Shown here: positions 1-9,463 of the stretch, piece by piece
How positions within the stretch are numbered: position 1 is the stretch's first letter
Layout of the letters: each line of letters starts with the position of its first letter
From: G963663315 sp963663315
GTDB lineage: Bacteria; Pseudomonadota; Gammaproteobacteria; Arenicellales; Poriferihabitantaceae
Direction: 5' to 3'
Length of the DNA stretch: 64,000 bases
Assembly: GCA_963663315.1 (NCBI GenBank)
Contig: OY760176.1
Span: 1,674,001-1,738,000 of the forward strand
The notes under the pieces: generated by a model
Told to the model about the DNA's origin: nothing
The model's database searches: none
What the model saw: only the letters and a program-made list of their open reading frames with translations
Position numbers and translations under genes: made by a program

Positions 1-1535
1 TACCAGGCTTCGGGGACTTGCCTTTTTCTCTTGTCAACAAATTCTTTCAACGCTTCATCCGTGCCTTCATCCATCGGTGGGGGCTGATATTCGTTCAATA
101 ATTTGTTCCAACGCTCAAAAGCGCGTCTCGCTGAGTCCTTGCTGCCCCGGTCTTCCCATTGCTCTACACTTTCGCTGTCTGACAGGCAGGCATCGTAATA
201 GGCGGTTTGATAATTCGCCATGGTATGTGCGCTGCCCAGAAAATGCCCCGACGGTTCGACCTCATAGTACGCATCTCTGGCCAGTGCATTGTCATCCATC
301 GGCAACCCGGACAACATCACCTGATAAGCGCCCAGCCGGTCGGCATCCTGGACCAGCTTTTCGTATCCGGTTGTCAGACCCCCTTCCAGCCAGCCCGCTG
401 CATGCAACACAAAATTAGCCCCGCCAAGCGCCGTCGACATCATCGAATCGGCGCTTTCGGCAGCAGCCTGGGCATCTGGAAGTTTTGATGCCGTCAACGA
501 CCCGCCGCTTCTCAACGGAACACCCAATCTTCGGGCAAGTTGACCAATAATGAAATTCGACATGACCGGTTCGGGCATGCCAAAAGTGGGCGCGCCACTT
601 TTAAGGCTCATGGATGACAGAAAATTTCCCAACACAAAAGGAGCGCCCGGTCGTACCAATTGGGTGAATGCCCCAACCATCATGGCTTCCGCCAGAGCCT
701 GGGAAATAGAAGCGGCCGTCGTCACCGGTCCCATTGCGCCGCCGAGAATGAAGGGAGCTGCAATCAGCCCCTGCCCTGCCCCGCAGTAAACCTGTGCTGC
801 TTCGGTGACTACCTTGTCGACCAGTAACGGCGAATTGGTGTTGACGTTACCCATAATGACACAATGGTTCTGCATGAATTCTTCGCCAAACAGAACCTTG
901 GCCATATCCACCGAATCCTGTGCCCTGGATTTTTCGGTGATGGCGCCGAGGAACGGTTTATCGCTGTAACGCATATGTCTGTAAAGCATGTCCAGATGGC
1001 GCCAGGATACGGCCACATCACAGGGTTCACAGATCACCAGTCCAGTGTGATGGATGCTGGGTAGTTGCCAGGCAATCTTCACCAGATTTTCCAGATCCTG
1101 TATGGCGCCATAGCGGCGCCCTCGTTCGAGGTCGCGCACAAAAGGGGGGCCGTAAACACAACCGAACACCTGGGCCCGGCCACCTATTTGAACACTGCGG
1201 GCAGGATTGCGCGCAACCTGGATGAACTGTGAAGGGATGGTTTTGCACAGCTCACGAGCCATGCCCCGGGGTAACTTCACTCTGGTCTGGTTGACATCAG
1301 CTCCCGCTTCCTTCCAGAGTCTCAGAGCCTCCGGATCACCCCGAAACTCCAGTCCGATTTCCTGCATCAACCAGTCCGCCTGATCTTCCAGAGTAACCAG
1401 CCCCTCTTCATCGAGAAACTCGAAATAGGGAATTTTTCTGGTTATATAGGCTGGCGCTGCAGCCTGGGGTCTTTCTCTTTTGTGACCACGGCCGGATCGC
1501 TTTTTCGCAACTCGCCGTCTTGTCCCTGTATTCAT
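1..1535 (-). CDS. MttB-family (trimethylamine/glycine-betaine type) corrinoid methyltransferase, 3' end outside window
   Basis: About 511 residues are visible, from an ATG at 1533-1535 to the window edge, which is close to the family's usual length, so only a few C-terminal residues are missing. The protein resembles the MttB superfamily, which moves a methyl group from a quaternary or tertiary amine to a corrinoid protein. Recognisable stretches are the glycine-rich segment GAGQGLIAAPFILGGAMGPV and the TKxP-like part of the barrel. No in-frame TAG interrupts the frame, so this is the non-pyrrolysine type, whose characterised members use glycine betaine and related compounds. The N-terminus is rich in Arg and Lys. 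No cognate corrinoid protein is in view, so the substrate is unknown. Creatinase and Rieske oxygenases nearby fit methylated-nitrogen catabolism. Confidence 0.85.
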   Translation of the reverse strand, partial: MNTGTRRRVAKKRSGRGHKRERPQAAAPAYITRKIPYFEFLDEEGLVTLEDQADWLMQEIGLEFRGDPEALRLWKEAGADVNQTRVKLPRGMARELCKTIPSQFIQVARNPARSVQIGGRAQVFGCVYGPPFVRDLERGRRYGAIQDLENLVKIAWQLPSIHHTGLVICEPCDVAVSWRHLDMLYRHMRYSDKPFLGAITEKSRAQDSVDMAKVLFGEEFMQNHCVIMGNVNTNSPLLVDKVVTEAAQVYCGAGQGLIAAPFILGGAMGPVTTAASISQALAEAMMVGAFTQLVRPGAPFVLGNFLSSMSLKSGAPTFGMPEPVMSNFIIGQLARRLGVPLRSGGSLTASKLPDAQAAAESADSMMSTALGGANFVLHAAGWLEGGLTTGYEKLVQDADRLGAYQVMLSGLPMDDNALARDAYYEVEPSGHFLGSAHTMANYQTAYYDACLSDSESVEQWEDRGSKDSARRAFERWNKLLNEYQPPPMDEGTDEALKEFVDKRKRQVPEAW

Positions 1536-1552
1536 ACTCTGGTCAAATGTGC

Positions 1553-2242
1553 TTACAATCCAGCAGTAACCTGCTCCGGCAAGTCCTGCTCAAGTCGCAA
1601 CGGGACTTTCAGGTATACACCGAATTCCTGTGCAAAATCGCAGCTTACCCTGGCATGAACCTTACCTTGTCGATCAAGAAAACGCTGTTTGTCATGGACA
1701 GGGAATATTCCTTCGTGCCAGATACCCGGATGAATATACAACCCCTGACTGCCATCACACCACAATGCGACCACCTTTTCCGGACTCAGATCATCCCCCG
1801 ACAATGCCACCGGAACTACAAAAGGGTGTTTTTCCAGCGGATAAAATAACTGTCCCCCATCCGGATGATAGTTGAAATGCCACAGCAAAATCTGATCCCG
1901 CGGCACACTTGCCCGTTGCCTTTGCGCACACTGAGGGTCACAACTCCAACCGAGTACATAATGCCCGCCAACCGCATCATTGGCGCCCATCAGCACATCC
2001 CCGTCCCATTCACCACAGAAAACGCCTTCAACTGTTCCCCCCTGATCACCCGTATCTTCATCTATCGGACGCCAGCCTTGAGCAGGCCAGCGCACAATTT
2101 CAATATCCAGTTTGTCAGGGTCGGACACCAGCTTCCCATAGCCTTTGACTGAATGCCGGTCAGCGACGATTAATGGTACTTGATGCAAAGGCAACGAAGG
2201 TTTGCTGGCAGCGTCGAACAGATATTGTGGATGGTTACCCAT
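1553..2242 (-). CDS. Ureidoglycolate lyase-like cupin protein
   Basis: This 229-residue protein matches the ureidoglycolate lyase (AllA) fold family best in its C-terminal half. There a GSQGLYIHPGIWHEG segment resembles the AllA motif with a conserved His in the cupin barrel, and the end (VSCDFAQEFGVYLKVPL) is AllA-like. Family enzymes split ureidoglycolate to glyoxylate and urea. The protein is about 60-70 residues longer than E. coli AllA, and no other purine or allantoin genes are present, so the true substrate may differ. It lies 17 bp upstream of the MttB-like gene on the same strand, so the two are probably co-transcribed. The family call is fairly secure; the reaction is inferred. Confidence 0.6.
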   Translation of the reverse strand: MGNHPQYLFDAASKPSLPLHQVPLIVADRHSVKGYGKLVSDPDKLDIEIVRWPAQGWRPIDEDTGDQGGTVEGVFCGEWDGDVLMGANDAVGGHYVLGWSCDPQCAQRQRASVPRDQILLWHFNYHPDGGQLFYPLEKHPFVVPVALSGDDLSPEKVVALWCDGSQGLYIHPGIWHEGIFPVHDKQRFLDRQGKVHARVSCDFAQEFGVYLKVPLRLEQDLPEQVTAGL

Positions 2243-2357
2243 TATACTGGCCCTTGATGGTTTCTTGAGTTGCCTGCTGATGAACGGCTACCGAAAAGAC
2301 AGCGGCGCCTCAGGATTCAAAGTAGTATAATGATGTCAGCAACAGACTGTCGATGCC

Positions 2358-5300
2358 ATGTTAAATCAGGTTTCCCTGGAAGACAAGTACGATCTGAATC
2401 ACTCCCGTGCATTCATGACGGGGATTGAAGCGCTGGTTCGGCTGCCCCTGCTGCAACATCAACGGGACCTTGAACAAGGGCTGAATACGGCCGGTTTCAT
2501 ATCCGGGTATCGCGGGTCTCCGCTTGGAACGCTGGATCAGTCTCTGTGGCAGGCGCAGCCGTGGCTGGATAAACATCACATTCATTTCCAGCCCGGTGTA
2601 AACGAGGACCTCGCGGCCACTTCCGTCTGGGGCACCCAGCAGACCCATCTTCTGCCCGGAGCCAGGTATGATGGCATATTTTCGATGTGGTATGGCAAGG
2701 GCCCCGGAGTGGACCGCAGCATGGATGCGATCAAACATGCCAATTTGTTCGGCACGACAAAATACGGCGGGGTATTGGCCATCGCCGGAGACGACCACGC
2801 CTGCAAATCCTCTACCGTACCCCATCAAAGCGAACACATGTTTATCGGGGCTTCGGTACCGGTACTGAATCCTGCCAATGTTCAGGATGTGCTTGATTAT
2901 GGCCTGATCGGCTGGGCCATGTCGCGATTCAGCGGCTGCTGGGTCGGACTGAAAGCGATCACGGAGAACATGGACTCCGCCATCTCGGCGGACCTCAGCC
3001 CGGACCGGGTCAATATAGTAATTCCCCATGCTGTAGAGATACCGGAAGGGGGGTTGAATGCACAGTGGCCAAGCACACCGCTTGAGCAGGAACGATTGCT
3101 CAACCGATACCGGATTTACGCGGCCAGGGCATTTGCCTATGCCAATGGGCTTAATACTGTCACTCTCGACACCCCCGGCCCGCGGCTGGGAATTGTCACT
3201 TCCGGCAAGGCCTGGCTTGATGTGATGGAAGCGCTGGACAATCTGGGTATTGACCGCACCGTCGCTGGTGAAATCGGCATCCGGGTTTTGAAAGTCGGTA
3301 TGAATTGGCCTCTGGAGCCGATTTCGACCCATCAATTCGCCAAAGGGCTGAAAGAAATTCTGGTAGTTGAAGAAAAGCGCAGTGTGATCGAAGATCAGAT
3401 TACCGGTCAACTGTATAACTGGCCGGTTGATGAACGACCGGTTGTAGTCGGCGAGTTTGATGAAAAAGGCAATCATCTGGTAACCAATCTGGGTGAACTC
3501 ACTCCTGCCATGGTTGCCCGTGCCATCGGCAGCCGCATCACCCGGTTTTATGAAAGCAAAACGATTCGCCGATACCTCGAATTCCTGGATGCAAAAGAGG
3601 ACCGTCTGTCAAATCTTGGGGATACGCTCACCCGAACCCCTTATTTTTGCTCCGGCTGTCCGCACAATACTTCAACAAAAGTACCTGAAGGCAGCCATGG
3701 GCTTGCTGGAATCGGCTGCCACTACATGGCGAGGTGGATGGATCGCCGCACCGAAACCTTTACTCAAATGGGTGGCGAAGGCGCTTCCTGGATCGGACAG
3801 GCGCCGTTTACCGATACCCGGCACATATTCCAGAATATCGGCGATGGTACTTATTTTCACAGCGGAATCCTGGCGATCCGGGCTACAATCGCCTCCGGGG
3901 TGAACATCACCTATAAAATACTTTACAACGATGCGGTGGCGATGACAGGCGGTCAACCGGTCGATGGATCGATTACCGTAAAAGACATGATTACCCAGCT
4001 TCAGGGAGAAGGGGTTAAGCGTCTGGCGGTAGTGGCGGAAGATATCGAAAATACGCGATCCCAACTTCGCGGAATCGCAGACATCAGTCTGCACCCGAGA
4101 TCAGAATTCGACCAGCTACAACTCGAAATACGGGAAGTAAAAGGGACCAGTGTCATTATCTATGACCAGACCTGCGCTACCGAAAAACGGCGCCGCAGAA
4201 AGCGCGGACTGATGCCGGAAAGCCCTGTCCGTGTGTTCATCAATCCGGATATATGTGAAGGTTGCGGCGATTGCAGCACACAATCCAACTGTCTGTCGGT
4301 GTTGCCGAAGAATACAGAACTCGGCGTCAAACGCCAGATCGATCAAAACGCCTGCAACATGGATTTGAGCTGCATACAGGGATTTTGCCCCAGTTTCGTT
4401 ACCGTAAGCGGTGGAAAATTCAAGTCCGGGATGGCTACACGCCAACAGGTTGCGGGCGAGGTCGATCTGAATGAAGCCCTGCCCGAACCGGTACCAGCCG
4501 CACTCGAAAAACCCTGGAATATCCTGGTGACCGGAATTGGCGGAACCGGCGTGATTACCGTCGGCTCGCTGCTGGCAATGGCGGCCCACATTGAAGGCAA
4601 GGGTTGCTCGACGCTGAACCAGACAGGTCTGGCGCAGAAGTTTGGAGCGGTAGTCAGTCACGTCCGAATCGCCCGGCATCAGGACCATATTCTGACGGTA
4701 AGGATTGCAGATGGTGATGCCGACCTGCTCCTGGGTTGCGACCTGGTTGTATCCGCGTCTGGTGAAGCGCTGTCCAGACTCGACCCTGAAAGATCACACT
4801 CAATCATCAACAGTTACGAAAATCCGACCGCTGATTTCATCCACAATGAGCACTATCATTTTCCAGCGGAACAAATGCAGTCGTTGATCAGGCAGGAAAC
4901 CGGCGAAGGCAAAACCGACTTCATCAACGCCACAGGTATCGCCAGCAATTTACTGGGCAATTCGATTGGCGGCAATCTGTTTTTACTGGGCTACGCTTAC
5001 CAGCGCGGGCTGGTGCCCTTGAGCGAAAAATCCATATCCCGAGCGATTGAAATGAACAATGTCGCAGTACAGTTCAATCATCTGGCTTTCCTCTGGGGGC
5101 GGCATGCGGCGAACAATCCGGAGGCAGTTCAAAGCCGGGCAGGCCTCACCGAAACCGACAACCAGACACTGATTGAGATTGACGATATCATCGAGTGGCG
5201 TTATCAATATCTGGTCGATTACCAGGACAAAATGTACGCAGACCGTTACCTGAATCTGGTCAACCGGGCAAAACAGCGGGCAAGAGAGGTGACCCCGACG

Positions 5301-5837
5301 GATCACCATTCACTGACTGAGGCCATTGCAAAATATTACTTCAAACTGCTGGCTTACAAGGACGAGTATGAGATTGCCCGACTGTTTACAAGCGGAAACT
5401 TCATTGAAAGCATCAAAAAGCAATTCGAGGGCAATATCAAATTCACATTCCACATGGCGCCTCCACTGATTTCAAAATCGGATCCCTTGACCGGACATTT
5501 GATCAAGCGTGAGTTTCCCGGCATCACATTAAAGATTTTTTCGATCCTTTCCCGCCTGAAATTCCTGCGTGGCAGCGTCCTGGATGTTTTTGGCAGGACG
5601 ACAGAACGCAAACTTGAAAGACGACTCATTTTAGAATATGAAGAGGATGTAAACCTGATACTGGACGCACTCACCGAACGAAATATTCATATCGCGACAG
5701 AAATTGCCGGTTTGCCCGAAATGATCAAAGGCTATGGGCACATTAAAAACCGGAATATTGAAAAATTTCGGGACAGCCGAAACGCTCTGGTCAAAAAATT
5801 CAGGGCGCCTGAACTGTCAGTAGTGGTTAATCCGTAG
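2358..5837 (+). CDS. Indolepyruvate ferredoxin oxidoreductase, fused alpha-beta form
   Basis: This 1159-residue protein has the single-chain IorA-IorB architecture of proteobacteria. It begins with a 2-oxoacid oxidoreductase/thiamine-diphosphate region (GYRGSPLGTLD near residue 50 and CSGCPHN at 431). A cysteine-rich ferredoxin-like cluster follows (CEGCGDC at 633-639 plus later cysteines). The gamma-type domain starts with GIGGTGV near 726. Family enzymes oxidatively decarboxylate aryl pyruvates from aromatic amino acid breakdown to aryl-acetyl-CoA, reducing ferredoxin. The stop codon TAG (5835-5837) lies inside a CGTAGGG repeat, so the C-terminus may have been altered by repeat insertion. 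The gene is divergent from the upstream pair. Confidence 0.9.
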   Translation: MLNQVSLEDKYDLNHSRAFMTGIEALVRLPLLQHQRDLEQGLNTAGFISGYRGSPLGTLDQSLWQAQPWLDKHHIHFQPGVNEDLAATSVWGTQQTHLLPGARYDGIFSMWYGKGPGVDRSMDAIKHANLFGTTKYGGVLAIAGDDHACKSSTVPHQSEHMFIGASVPVLNPANVQDVLDYGLIGWAMSRFSGCWVGLKAITENMDSAISADLSPDRVNIVIPHAVEIPEGGLNAQWPSTPLEQERLLNRYRIYAARAFAYANGLNTVTLDTPGPRLGIVTSGKAWLDVMEALDNLGIDRTVAGEIGIRVLKVGMNWPLEPISTHQFAKGLKEILVVEEKRSVIEDQITGQLYNWPVDERPVVVGEFDEKGNHLVTNLGELTPAMVARAIGSRITRFYESKTIRRYLEFLDAKEDRLSNLGDTLTRTPYFCSGCPHNTSTKVPEGSHGLAGIGCHYMARWMDRRTETFTQMGGEGASWIGQAPFTDTRHIFQNIGDGTYFHSGILAIRATIASGVNITYKILYNDAVAMTGGQPVDGSITVKDMITQLQGEGVKRLAVVAEDIENTRSQLRGIADISLHPRSEFDQLQLEIREVKGTSVIIYDQTCATEKRRRRKRGLMPESPVRVFINPDICEGCGDCSTQSNCLSVLPKNTELGVKRQIDQNACNMDLSCIQGFCPSFVTVSGGKFKSGMATRQQVAGEVDLNEALPEPVPAALEKPWNILVTGIGGTGVITVGSLLAMAAHIEGKGCSTLNQTGLAQKFGAVVSHVRIARHQDHILTVRIADGDADLLLGCDLVVSASGEALSRLDPERSHSIINSYENPTADFIHNEHYHFPAEQMQSLIRQETGEGKTDFINATGIASNLLGNSIGGNLFLLGYAYQRGLVPLSEKSISRAIEMNNVAVQFNHLAFLWGRHAANNPEAVQSRAGLTETDNQTLIEIDDIIEWRYQYLVDYQDKMYADRYLNLVNRAKQRAREVTPTDHHSLTEAIAKYYFKLLAYKDEYEIARLFTSGNFIESIKKQFEGNIKFTFHMAPPLISKSDPLTGHLIKREFPGITLKIFSILSRLKFLRGSVLDVFGRTTERKLERRLILEYEEDVNLILDALTERNIHIATEIAGLPEMIKGYGHIKNRNIEKFRDSRNALVKKFRAPELSVVVNP

Positions 5838-5900
5838 GGACAACCCCCCGTGGTTGTCCGAGCATCGTACGGACAACCCCCCGTGGTTGTCCGGGGAACG
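5834..5900. repeat. Two hairpin repeats, GACAA-stem variant
   Basis: Two perfect 8-bp hairpins stand side by side. Arms GGACAACC (5838-5845) and GGTTGTCC (5852-5859) enclose CCCCGT, and the same arms recur at 5871-5878 and 5885-5892. The first is preceded by CGTAGGG. They lie between the convergent indolepyruvate oxidoreductase and threonine aldolase genes. They could slow transcription or protect 3' ends, but there is no T-run. They are related in design to the repeats at 17523 and 31842. Confidence 0.85.
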
Positions 5901-5933
5901 ACGGAGGGGGCGGGAATTGACGAACGGCGGGGA

Positions 5934-6956
5934 TCAGGCAAAAAATCCTGACAATCGCGATATCGCGGTATCCACAAGCCCTTTGAAAAGATCCTTGTGG
6001 GTGACCATTCTGATCGGATGACGGTCACCAAACAGCACGTTTTGCCGTCTCGCAAATTCATAAAAGCCATCATAATTACCATCTTTCAGATTGAAGAAAA
6101 CCATATTGGTATTCGCCTGTTCGGTGGTTAACTCAATGCCGTCAAACTGGCTCAGTTGTGCATGCAAATGATTGGCGAGTTGATGGTCTTCAATCAATCG
6201 GCCAATATTGTTTTCCAGGGCAAACAATCCCGCAGCGGCCAGTATTCCTGATTGCCTCATACCACCGCCGACCGTTTTTCGCCAGCGCAGGGCGATTTCA
6301 ATTAATCTGGCAGAACCCGTCAACACCGAGCCTACAGGCGCGCCCAAACCCTTGGAAAGGCAAATCGAGACCGTATCGAACCGGGAAGTGATTTCTGAAA
6401 CATCGACGCCCAGAGCTGTAGCCGCATTGAATACCCTGGCGCCATCCAGGTGCATGGCGATATTATACCGATCACATAGCTGCCGGGCCTGCCTGAAGTA
6501 GTCCAGTGGAACGGCGATCCCTGTAGTAGTGGTATTTTCCAATGCAAGCAATCGGGTTTTGGCAAAGTGAATATCATCGGCCTTGATGGCGCCTTCAATT
6601 CGTGTCAGGTCGATGATTCCGGCAGCGGTCCTTTCCAGTGGTTGCGGCTGAATTCCACCCAGGACAGCGGCGCCCCCTCCTTCGTATTTATAGGTATGCG
6701 CGGTCTGGCCGACAATATATTCATCGCCTCGCTGGCAATGGCTCAGCAGTGCGACCAGATTGCTCTGGGTTCCCGAGGGAAAGAACAGCGCCGACTCATG
6801 TCCTGTTATTTCCGCCATGCGATCCTGTAATGCAGTGGTGGTCGGGTCTTCGCCATAAACATCATCTCCAACTTCAGCCCTTAGCATTGCCAATCTCATG
6901 GCCTCACAGGGTTGGGTAACGGTATCACTGCGTAAATCTATTATGGGTCGGGTCAT
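5934..6956 (-). CDS. ltaE: Low-specificity L-threonine aldolase
   Basis: This 340-residue PLP enzyme opens with the family start IDLRSDTVTQP and has the PLP-lysine motif CLSKGLGAPVGSVLTG near residue 200. The HLDGARVFNA segment binds the cofactor. It cleaves L-threonine or allo-threonine to glycine and acetaldehyde. Length matches bacterial LtaE. The gene stands alone, convergent with the oxidoreductase, and its upstream region (6957-7108) is shared with a divergent membrane protein gene and contains inverted repeats. Confidence 0.93.
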   Translation of the reverse strand: MTRPIIDLRSDTVTQPCEAMRLAMLRAEVGDDVYGEDPTTTALQDRMAEITGHESALFFPSGTQSNLVALLSHCQRGDEYIVGQTAHTYKYEGGGAAVLGGIQPQPLERTAAGIIDLTRIEGAIKADDIHFAKTRLLALENTTTTGIAVPLDYFRQARQLCDRYNIAMHLDGARVFNAATALGVDVSEITSRFDTVSICLSKGLGAPVGSVLTGSARLIEIALRWRKTVGGGMRQSGILAAAGLFALENNIGRLIEDHQLANHLHAQLSQFDGIELTTEQANTNMVFFNLKDGNYDGFYEFARRQNVLFGDRHPIRMVTHKDLFKGLVDTAISRLSGFFA

Positions 6957-6990
6957 TTTCGTTACCCTTTTCCTGAAAGAATAGTTAATA

Positions 6991-7073
6991 ATCCGGCCGA
7001 AAGCCGGATAAAATCAGTGTTGACTATTGATACAGCCCTGCCTGACAGAGCAAGGAATTATTGTATCAGTCAA
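6991..7073. promoter_or_regulatory. Inverted repeats in the divergent ltaE/7109 region
   Basis: Two palindromes fill this short region. The first has 7-bp arms ATCCGGC (6991-6997) and GCCGGAT (7003-7009) around CGAAA. The second pairs TTGACT plus GATACA (7020-7025, 7029-7034) with TGTATC plus AGTCAA (7062-7073), with a three-base bulge on the left arm. The first would form a hairpin in the ltaE leader. The second could be an operator or a transcript structure. No regulator was identified. Confidence 0.4.
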
Positions 7074-7108
7074 TTTATACATACATTGTCGGATTTTAAC
7101 ATCATTAA

Positions 7109-7708
7109 TTGAACACCCCTGCTCATATTATATTCAGCCTGGCGCTGCTCGGCCCGCACAGAGCGGCGAAGTTTGCTGTGGCCATAACGATGGGGGCATT
7201 GCTTCCCGATGTCATGATGATGGTATTCTATGCCTTCGAAAAGTGGATGCAGGTCCCTGAGCAGATAATCTGGAATCAGCACTATGCTCAGCCGTTTTGG
7301 CAAAATATCTTCGATCTGACAAATTCGATTCCGATTTTCGCCGCCGCCGCCATTATCTGTGCTTATCTGAAACGATATTCATGGATGTTTCTATGGATCA
7401 GCAGCATTATCCATTGTCTGCTGGATTTCTGGGTACATCGTGAAGACAGCCATCGGCACTTTTTCCCGTTTTCAGATTATCGTTTTATCAGCCCGGTTTC
7501 TTACTGGGACCCTGCTCATTATGGTGGTGTCATAAGTATTCTGGAAATCGTGTTTTTTGCGATTGGGTGTGTCGTTCTATGGACCGCAAATCGAACTGTG
7601 CCGCGGCAGATAATGACGATGTCCACATTGCGGGTCATTGTGCTCATTACCGGAGTGATCTATGCCGGTTTTTTCTACTTTGTTGTCACCACATGGAGCA
7701 GCGTATAA
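7109..7708 (+). CDS. Putative membrane protein, metal-dependent hydrolase-like
   Basis: The 199-residue product has about five hydrophobic segments and an N-terminus (NTPAHIIFSLALLG) like that of small integral membrane proteins of the DUF457/YdjM type. Conserved-looking acidic and His residues (LLPDVMM, HCLLDFWVHRED) sit at membrane edges, as in that group. The start is a TTG at 7109; the first in-frame ATG is about 25 codons later and would remove the first hydrophobic segment. The function is unknown. It precedes creatinase by 31 bp, so the two may share a transcript. Confidence 0.55.
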   Translation: MNTPAHIIFSLALLGPHRAAKFAVAITMGALLPDVMMMVFYAFEKWMQVPEQIIWNQHYAQPFWQNIFDLTNSIPIFAAAAIICAYLKRYSWMFLWISSIIHCLLDFWVHREDSHRHFFPFSDYRFISPVSYWDPAHYGGVISILEIVFFAIGCVVLWTANRTVPRQIMTMSTLRVIVLITGVIYAGFFYFVVTTWSSV

Positions 7709-7739
7709 AGTAAAAGCCAAAGGTAATATAATAATCACA

Positions 7740-8951
7740 ATGAACATGCCGGATTTAATCACCCTTCCCAATGGTGACAGCCCACTGCCTGCTTTCAGCA
7801 GCAACGAAATGGATAGCCGACTCTCGAAGCTGCGGCGGGCGCTGTCAGATATCGGGGTTGATGCTGCTCTTTTTACTTCGTATCACAATATCAACTACTA
7901 TAGTGATTTTCTGTATTGTCAGTTTGGAAGGCTTTATGGGTTAGTGGTGGACGACTCGAATCAAACCACGATTACCGCCAATATAGATGGAGGTCAACCC
8001 GGGCGCCGAACCTATGGCGGCAATCTGATTTATACCGACTGGAAACAGGATAACTGGTTCAGAGCGGTAAAAAAACTGGTGGCGGGCGCCAAAACGGTCG
8101 GCGTGGAGTTTGATCATATCAGTGTCCAGAACCTGGATAAGCTGGAAGTGGCTTTGCCTGAGAGTAAAATTGTGGATATTTCGACTGAGACCATGCGTTT
8201 GAGGATGATCAAATCCGATGAAGAGATCGCCCACATCACTAAAATGACTGCGATTGCTGACATGGGTGGCGCCGCCTGTGTAGAGGCCATCGATGTGGGA
8301 GTGCCCGAATATGAGGTGGCATTGCATTCAACACAAACCATGGTGCGGGAAATAGCCAGAACCTGGCCGGATGGAGAATTAATGGATACCTGGACCTGGT
8401 TTCAATCTGGAATCAACACCGACGGCGCACATAACCCGGTGACTTCAAGGAAAATCGAAAGTGGGGATATCCTGAGTCTGAACTGCTTTCCGATGGTTGC
8501 AGGATATTATGCCGCGCTGGAGCGCACGCTGTTTTGCCAGTTTGCCAGCGATCAGAATATTCATTTGTGGGAGGTAAATTGCAAGGTTCATGACGCAGGC
8601 AAGGCGATGATAAAGCCGGGAGCCAGATGCTGTGACATCGCGAATGCATTAAACGAAATTTATGCCGAATACGATCTATTGAAATATCGCACATTTGGCT
8701 ACGGACATTCTTTTGGTGTGCTTTGCCATTATTATGGCCGTGAACCCGGGCTGGAATTGCGCGAATACATCGACACGGTATTGGAGCCGAATATGGTGGT
8801 GTCAATGGAGCCGATGATCATGTTACCGGATGGACTGCCAGGGGCGGGAGGCTATCGGGAACATGATATCATTGTGGTAACCGAAGACGGAAACCGCAAC
8901 ATTACCGGATTCCCTTACGGTCCTGAAAACAATATTATTAACCAAGGTTGA
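7740..8951 (+). CDS. Creatinase (creatine amidinohydrolase)
   Basis: The enzyme hydrolyses creatine to sarcosine and urea in the cytoplasm. From the ATG at 7740 the product is 403 residues, the length of Pseudomonas putida creatinase. It has long stretches nearly identical to that enzyme as I know it: FTSYHNINYYSDFLYC, TWTWFQSGINTDGAHNPVT, and GYGHSFG with HYYGREPGLELRE. His231 lies in the DGAHNPV motif and corresponds to the catalytic His of the pita-bread fold. The metal ligands of M24 peptidases are replaced, as in true creatinases. The upstream reading frame stays open, but 7740 gives the family start. The mrpE gene begins 26 bp downstream. Confidence 0.93.
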   Translation: MNMPDLITLPNGDSPLPAFSSNEMDSRLSKLRRALSDIGVDAALFTSYHNINYYSDFLYCQFGRLYGLVVDDSNQTTITANIDGGQPGRRTYGGNLIYTDWKQDNWFRAVKKLVAGAKTVGVEFDHISVQNLDKLEVALPESKIVDISTETMRLRMIKSDEEIAHITKMTAIADMGGAACVEAIDVGVPEYEVALHSTQTMVREIARTWPDGELMDTWTWFQSGINTDGAHNPVTSRKIESGDILSLNCFPMVAGYYAALERTLFCQFASDQNIHLWEVNCKVHDAGKAMIKPGARCCDIANALNEIYAEYDLLKYRTFGYGHSFGVLCHYYGREPGLELREYIDTVLEPNMVVSMEPMIMLPDGLPGAGGYREHDIIVVTEDGNRNITGFPYGPENNIINQG

Positions 8952-8977
8952 CCAGACGGGGAAACCGAAATCCTGAA

Positions 8978-9454
8978 ATGACCATTCGTCATCATATCCT
9001 TCTGCTTATGGTTCTGGTGGCGACGTGGTTTCTGCTCTCCGGGCACTATACGGCATTATTGACCGTACTTGGATTGCTGTCCTGCGCTATTTGCCAGGCG
9101 GTTTATCATCGCATCCGGACCGACACCGGCTTAACGGGCATTTCACTGAATCCTTTGTTGCTGACAAAGTACATCGGATGGCTATTGACCGTGATCGTCA
9201 AGTCAAATATTGCGGTAATCAGCGCAATTGTCAGCGGCAGGGATATATCCCCGAAAATCTTTGAAGTGGAAACATTGAACCTGAATGAACTCGGGCAGGT
9301 TATCTATGCGAACTCGATAACCCTGACGCCGGGCACCGTAAGCACGGAGATAACTGAAGGTAAAATTCAGGTACACGGACTTCTGGCGGGCGCCGAAAAC
9401 AGTTTGGCCGATAATCGGATGCAGGCTCAGGTGCAAAAACTGGTGTCGGGTTAG
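8978..9454 (+). CDS. mrpE: Na+/H+ antiporter subunit E (MrpE/MnhE)
   Basis: The 158-residue protein has two or three N-terminal membrane helices and the subunit E soluble tail (NSITLTPGTVSTEI, then VHGLL), which is diagnostic. MrpE is a small subunit of the multi-subunit Mrp cation/proton antiporter. The ATG at 8978 is chosen over the upstream GTG/TTG frame because it precedes the first helix directly. It is the first gene of a tightly packed operon running to 16356. Confidence 0.9.
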   Translation: MTIRHHILLLMVLVATWFLLSGHYTALLTVLGLLSCAICQAVYHRIRTDTGLTGISLNPLLLTKYIGWLLTVIVKSNIAVISAIVSGRDISPKIFEVETLNLNELGQVIYANSITLTPGTVSTEITEGKIQVHGLLAGAENSLADNRMQAQVQKLVSG

Positions 9455-9463
9455 CATAAGCGA

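Noticed and set aside
1..1535. Pyrrolysine-containing MttB
   Set aside because: The whole visible frame lacks an in-frame TAG, so it is the non-pyrrolysine type.
2361..3476. Long antisense open frame opposite the indolepyruvate oxidoreductase
   Set aside because: It lies entirely inside a strongly recognised gene, shows no family motif and reflects codon bias of the sense strand.
5838..5892. Hairpins as Rho-independent terminators
   Set aside because: No T-run follows either hairpin on either strand; they fit the repeat family better.
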